Shown here one piece after another: positions 6,660 through 8,148 of a DNA stretch of 8,148 bases (its first letter is position 1; each line of letters opens with the position of its first letter). The stretch is from positions 1-8,148 of the forward strand of contig CALLWN010000243.1 in assembly GCA_938016505.1 (NCBI GenBank), written 5' to 3'. The notes under the pieces are model-generated. The model searched no databases. It had not been told where the DNA came from and saw only the letters and a list, made by a program, of their open reading frames with translations. The position numbers were made by a program, and so were the translations under genes. Source of the DNA: an uncultured Sphingomonadaceae bacterium. GTDB taxonomy: Bacteria; Pseudomonadota; Alphaproteobacteria; Sphingomonadales; Sphingomonadaceae.

Positions 6660-7504
6660 ACGCGCTTCCTCGCAACCTGATGATCGGCGGGATCCTGCTG
6701 CTCGGGCTCCTGTTCCTGCTCGCCAATTCGCTGGTTCGCGTGCCGGAGGATCGCCAGGCGATCGGGATCCAGCTCGGCAAGCCGGTCTGGACCGTGAACA
6801 CCTTCCAGCCCGATGAGCGGTTCGGGACGACCGGCGCAGGGATCGTGTTCAAGCTGCCCTTCGTCCAGGAGGTGCGGTTCGTCGACAAGCGGATCCTCCC
6901 GCTCGACATCGCACCGCAGACGGTGCTCTCGACAGACCAGCTGCGGCTCGTCGTCGACGCCTTCGCGCGGTTCCGGGTGACGGATCCGGTCCGCATGTTC
7001 CAGACCGTGCAGACCGAGGAGCGGCTGGCGGACGAGCTGTCGCGGATCCTCACCTCGCGGCTTCGGAACGAGCTCGGCAAGCAGCGGTTCGACGTGTTGC
7101 TCTCGCCCGAGCGCGGGCAGATGATGGAGACCATCCAGGCGGCGGTGAACCGCTCCGCGGCCGCCTATGGCGCCGAGATCGTGGACGTGCGGATCAAGCG
7201 CGCCGACCTTCCGCCGGGCACCCCGCTCGAAGCTGCCTACGAGCGGATGCGCACCGCCCGGCAGGAGGAGGCGCTCACCATCCGCGCCCAGGGCGCCCGC
7301 GACGCCCAGATCATCCGCGCCGAGGCCGACGCGAACGCCGCGCGTACCTATGCCGAGAGCTTCGGCAAGGATCCGCAGTTCTACGCCTTCTACCGCGCCA
7401 TGCAGGCCTACCGCACCACCTTCAACGACGGGAATGCAGCAGTCGTGCTTTCACCCGACAATGAGTTCCTCCGCGAATTCAATGGCAGGTCCAGCAACCG
7501 CTAG
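6656..7504 (+). CDS. hflC: HflC, SPFH-family partner of HflK
   Basis: HflC pairs with HflK to control the FtsH protease at the inner membrane. The protein is 282 residues from the GTG start (E. coli 334). A membrane segment, about residues 8-25 (LMIGGILLLGLLFLLANS), is followed directly by the SPFH domain: VRVPEDRQAIGIQLGKPV, GIVFKLPFVQEVRFVDKRIL, then STDQLRLVVDAFARFRV. The family signature near the end of the domain is clear in AEIVDVRIKRADLPPG (173-188). A charged helical stretch (about 192-235, RTARQEEALTIRAQGARDAQ) and the conserved FYAFYRAMQAYR follow, then VVLSPDNEFLREF. The GTGA overlap with hflK suggests coupling. An ATG at 6680 is the alternative start, but it would trim the N-terminus and lacks a ribosome site. 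The 3' end overlaps by 23 bases the only in-frame ATG of the following protease gene. Confidence 0.95.
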   Translation: MNALPRNLMIGGILLLGLLFLLANSLVRVPEDRQAIGIQLGKPVWTVNTFQPDERFGTTGAGIVFKLPFVQEVRFVDKRILPLDIAPQTVLSTDQLRLVVDAFARFRVTDPVRMFQTVQTEERLADELSRILTSRLRNELGKQRFDVLLSPERGQMMETIQAAVNRSAAAYGAEIVDVRIKRADLPPGTPLEAAYERMRTARQEEALTIRAQGARDAQIIRAEADANAARTYAESFGKDPQFYAFYRAMQAYRTTFNDGNAAVVLSPDNEFLREFNGRSSNR

Positions 7505-8148
7505 GCGTTCAGCGCAGCGAAATCCTGCGCGGACAAAGGCGCGCACGCAGAGAGAAAGGACCGCAACCATCCGCACCTTCGCTCCGTCCCTGCTGGCACT
7601 CCTCGCCCTCCTCGCAGCGCCTGCGGCCGTGGCCCAGGTGCCTGCTGCGGCCCAGCCGGTCGCGCCTCTGCAGCCAGCCGAGCCGCCCCAGGGCGCACCG
7701 CGCAGCTTCGCCGACCTCACCGCGCGGCTTCAGCCTGCCGTCGTGAACATTTCGACAACGCAGCGGGTCGAGGTTGGCCGGGCGTTTCCCCGTTTCGGTC
7801 CCGGCACCAGCATCGAGGAGCTGTTCCGCCGCTTCCAGGAGCAGCAGGGTGAGGCCGGGGAGCCCGTGACCCGCGAGGCGACCTCGCTCGGGTCTGGCTT
7901 TCTCATCTCGGCCGACGGCTATGTCGTCACCAACAACCATGTGATTTCGGGGCGCGACGGCCGCAGCCCGGTCGATGCGATCACCGTCACCCTGTCCGAC
8001 CGGCGCGAATACAAGGCGCGCGTGGTGGGCAGAGACCCGCTGTCCGACCTTGCGCTCCTCAAGATCGACGGCCGGGATCTGCCCTTCGTTGCCTTTGGCA
8101 ACTCGCGCAGTCTCCGCGTCGGGGACTGGGTGATCGCGATCGGCAACC
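7482..8148 (+). CDS. Do/HtrA-family periplasmic serine protease (5' part)
   Basis: The gene runs off the window, so only about 222 codons are seen. Do (DegP/DegQ/MucD) proteases degrade or refold damaged proteins in the periplasm. Present: an Ala/Leu-rich signal peptide core (SLLALLALLAAPAAVA, with AVA|Q as likely cleavage site), a Pro-rich linker, SFADLTARLQPAVVNIST, the chymotrypsin-like fold with catalytic His in VVTNNHVI (7938-7940), and catalytic Asp in DPLSDLALLKI (8046-8048). The GNSGG serine and the PDZ domains would lie beyond 8148. The only in-frame ATG/GTG/TTG before the signal peptide that keeps the protein intact is ATG 7482, inside hflC. It has a poor ribosome site and gives a 29-residue Arg-rich extension. 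An ATC at 7569 has a good Shine-Dalgarno and yields a textbook 22-residue signal peptide, so the true start is open. It follows hflK-hflC, the usual alphaproteobacterial order, probably in one operon. Confidence 0.9.
   Translation, partial: MAGPATARRSAQRNPARTKARTQRERTATIRTFAPSLLALLALLAAPAAVAQVPAAAQPVAPLQPAEPPQGAPRSFADLTARLQPAVVNISTTQRVEVGRAFPRFGPGTSIEELFRRFQEQQGEAGEPVTREATSLGSGFLISADGYVVTNNHVISGRDGRSPVDAITVTLSDRREYKARVVGRDPLSDLALLKIDGRDLPFVAFGNSRSLRVGDWVIAIGN
7526..7545 (+). repeat. Short hairpin between hflC and the protease gene
   Basis: TGCGCG (7526-7531) and CGCGCA (7540-7545) form a perfect six-base stem around an eight-base loop, after the hflC stop and ahead of the candidate Shine-Dalgarno at 7555. 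No T-run follows, so termination is unlikely; it may be a processing or stability element, or chance in GC-rich DNA. Confidence 0.3.
7555..7560 (+). promoter_or_regulatory. Candidate Shine-Dalgarno pointing to an ATC start
   Basis: AAAGGA in the purine run GAGAGAAAGGA ends eight bases before ATC 7569, the codon just ahead of Arg-Thr-Phe and the signal peptide core. Position and strength are what one expects of the real ribosome site of the protease gene; the missing feature is a standard start codon. Confidence 0.45.

Noticed and set aside
5403..7511. The 12-mer GCTAGGCGTTCA occurs at 5403-5414 and 7500-7511
   Set aside because: One copy is coding in mrp near its start and the other spans the hflC stop; there are no flanking similarities or mobile-element features, so chance is the best explanation.

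Overview
The window reads as ordinary, gene-dense chromosome from a GC-rich alphaproteobacterium, most likely of the Sphingomonadales. This placement is inferred from three things: an lspA-linked lipoprotein of the BamF/DUF3035 type (an alphaproteobacterial family), the order ileS-lspA-bamF, and the order mrp / hflK-hflC-degP, with strong G/C bias at third codon positions. There is no tRNA, rRNA, CRISPR array, insertion sequence, prophage or other sign of transfer. No stretch over 160 bases lacks a gene.

Layout. Bases 1-59 are the 3' end of a + strand gene whose last residues look like the C-terminus of an HPr phosphocarrier. It converges on a complete bacterioferritin gene (bfr, - strand, 56-535). 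A 159-base divergent gap (536-694) leads to a tight + strand run: ileS (695-3472), lspA (3469-3951) and a small lipoprotein gene of the BamF/DUF3035 family (3951-4394), joined by ATGA and TGATG overlaps. This run converges, with no gap, on mrp (- strand, 4391-5434). A 103-base divergent gap (5435-5537) carries an imperfect inverted repeat and a possible mrp promoter. The last run is hflK (5538-6659), hflC (6656-7504, GTG start) and the 5' part of a Do/HtrA-family periplasmic protease, cut by the window edge at 8148.

How the genes fit together. LspA matures lipoproteins and its neighbour encodes one, probably a subunit of the outer-membrane BAM machinery. HflK and HflC form the SPFH complex that modulates the FtsH membrane protease, and the Do protease handles damaged envelope proteins. 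Much of the window therefore serves envelope assembly and quality control, beside isoleucyl-tRNA charging, iron storage and a P-loop Fe-S-type carrier.

I found no undescribed multi-gene system. The points most worth a second look are: an Mrp/ApbC homologue with no cysteine at all; the Do-protease start, where a good Shine-Dalgarno and signal peptide point to an ATC codon while the only in-frame ATG lies inside hflC; two convergent gene pairs whose stop codons share one CTAG; and an inverted repeat between mrp and hflK.
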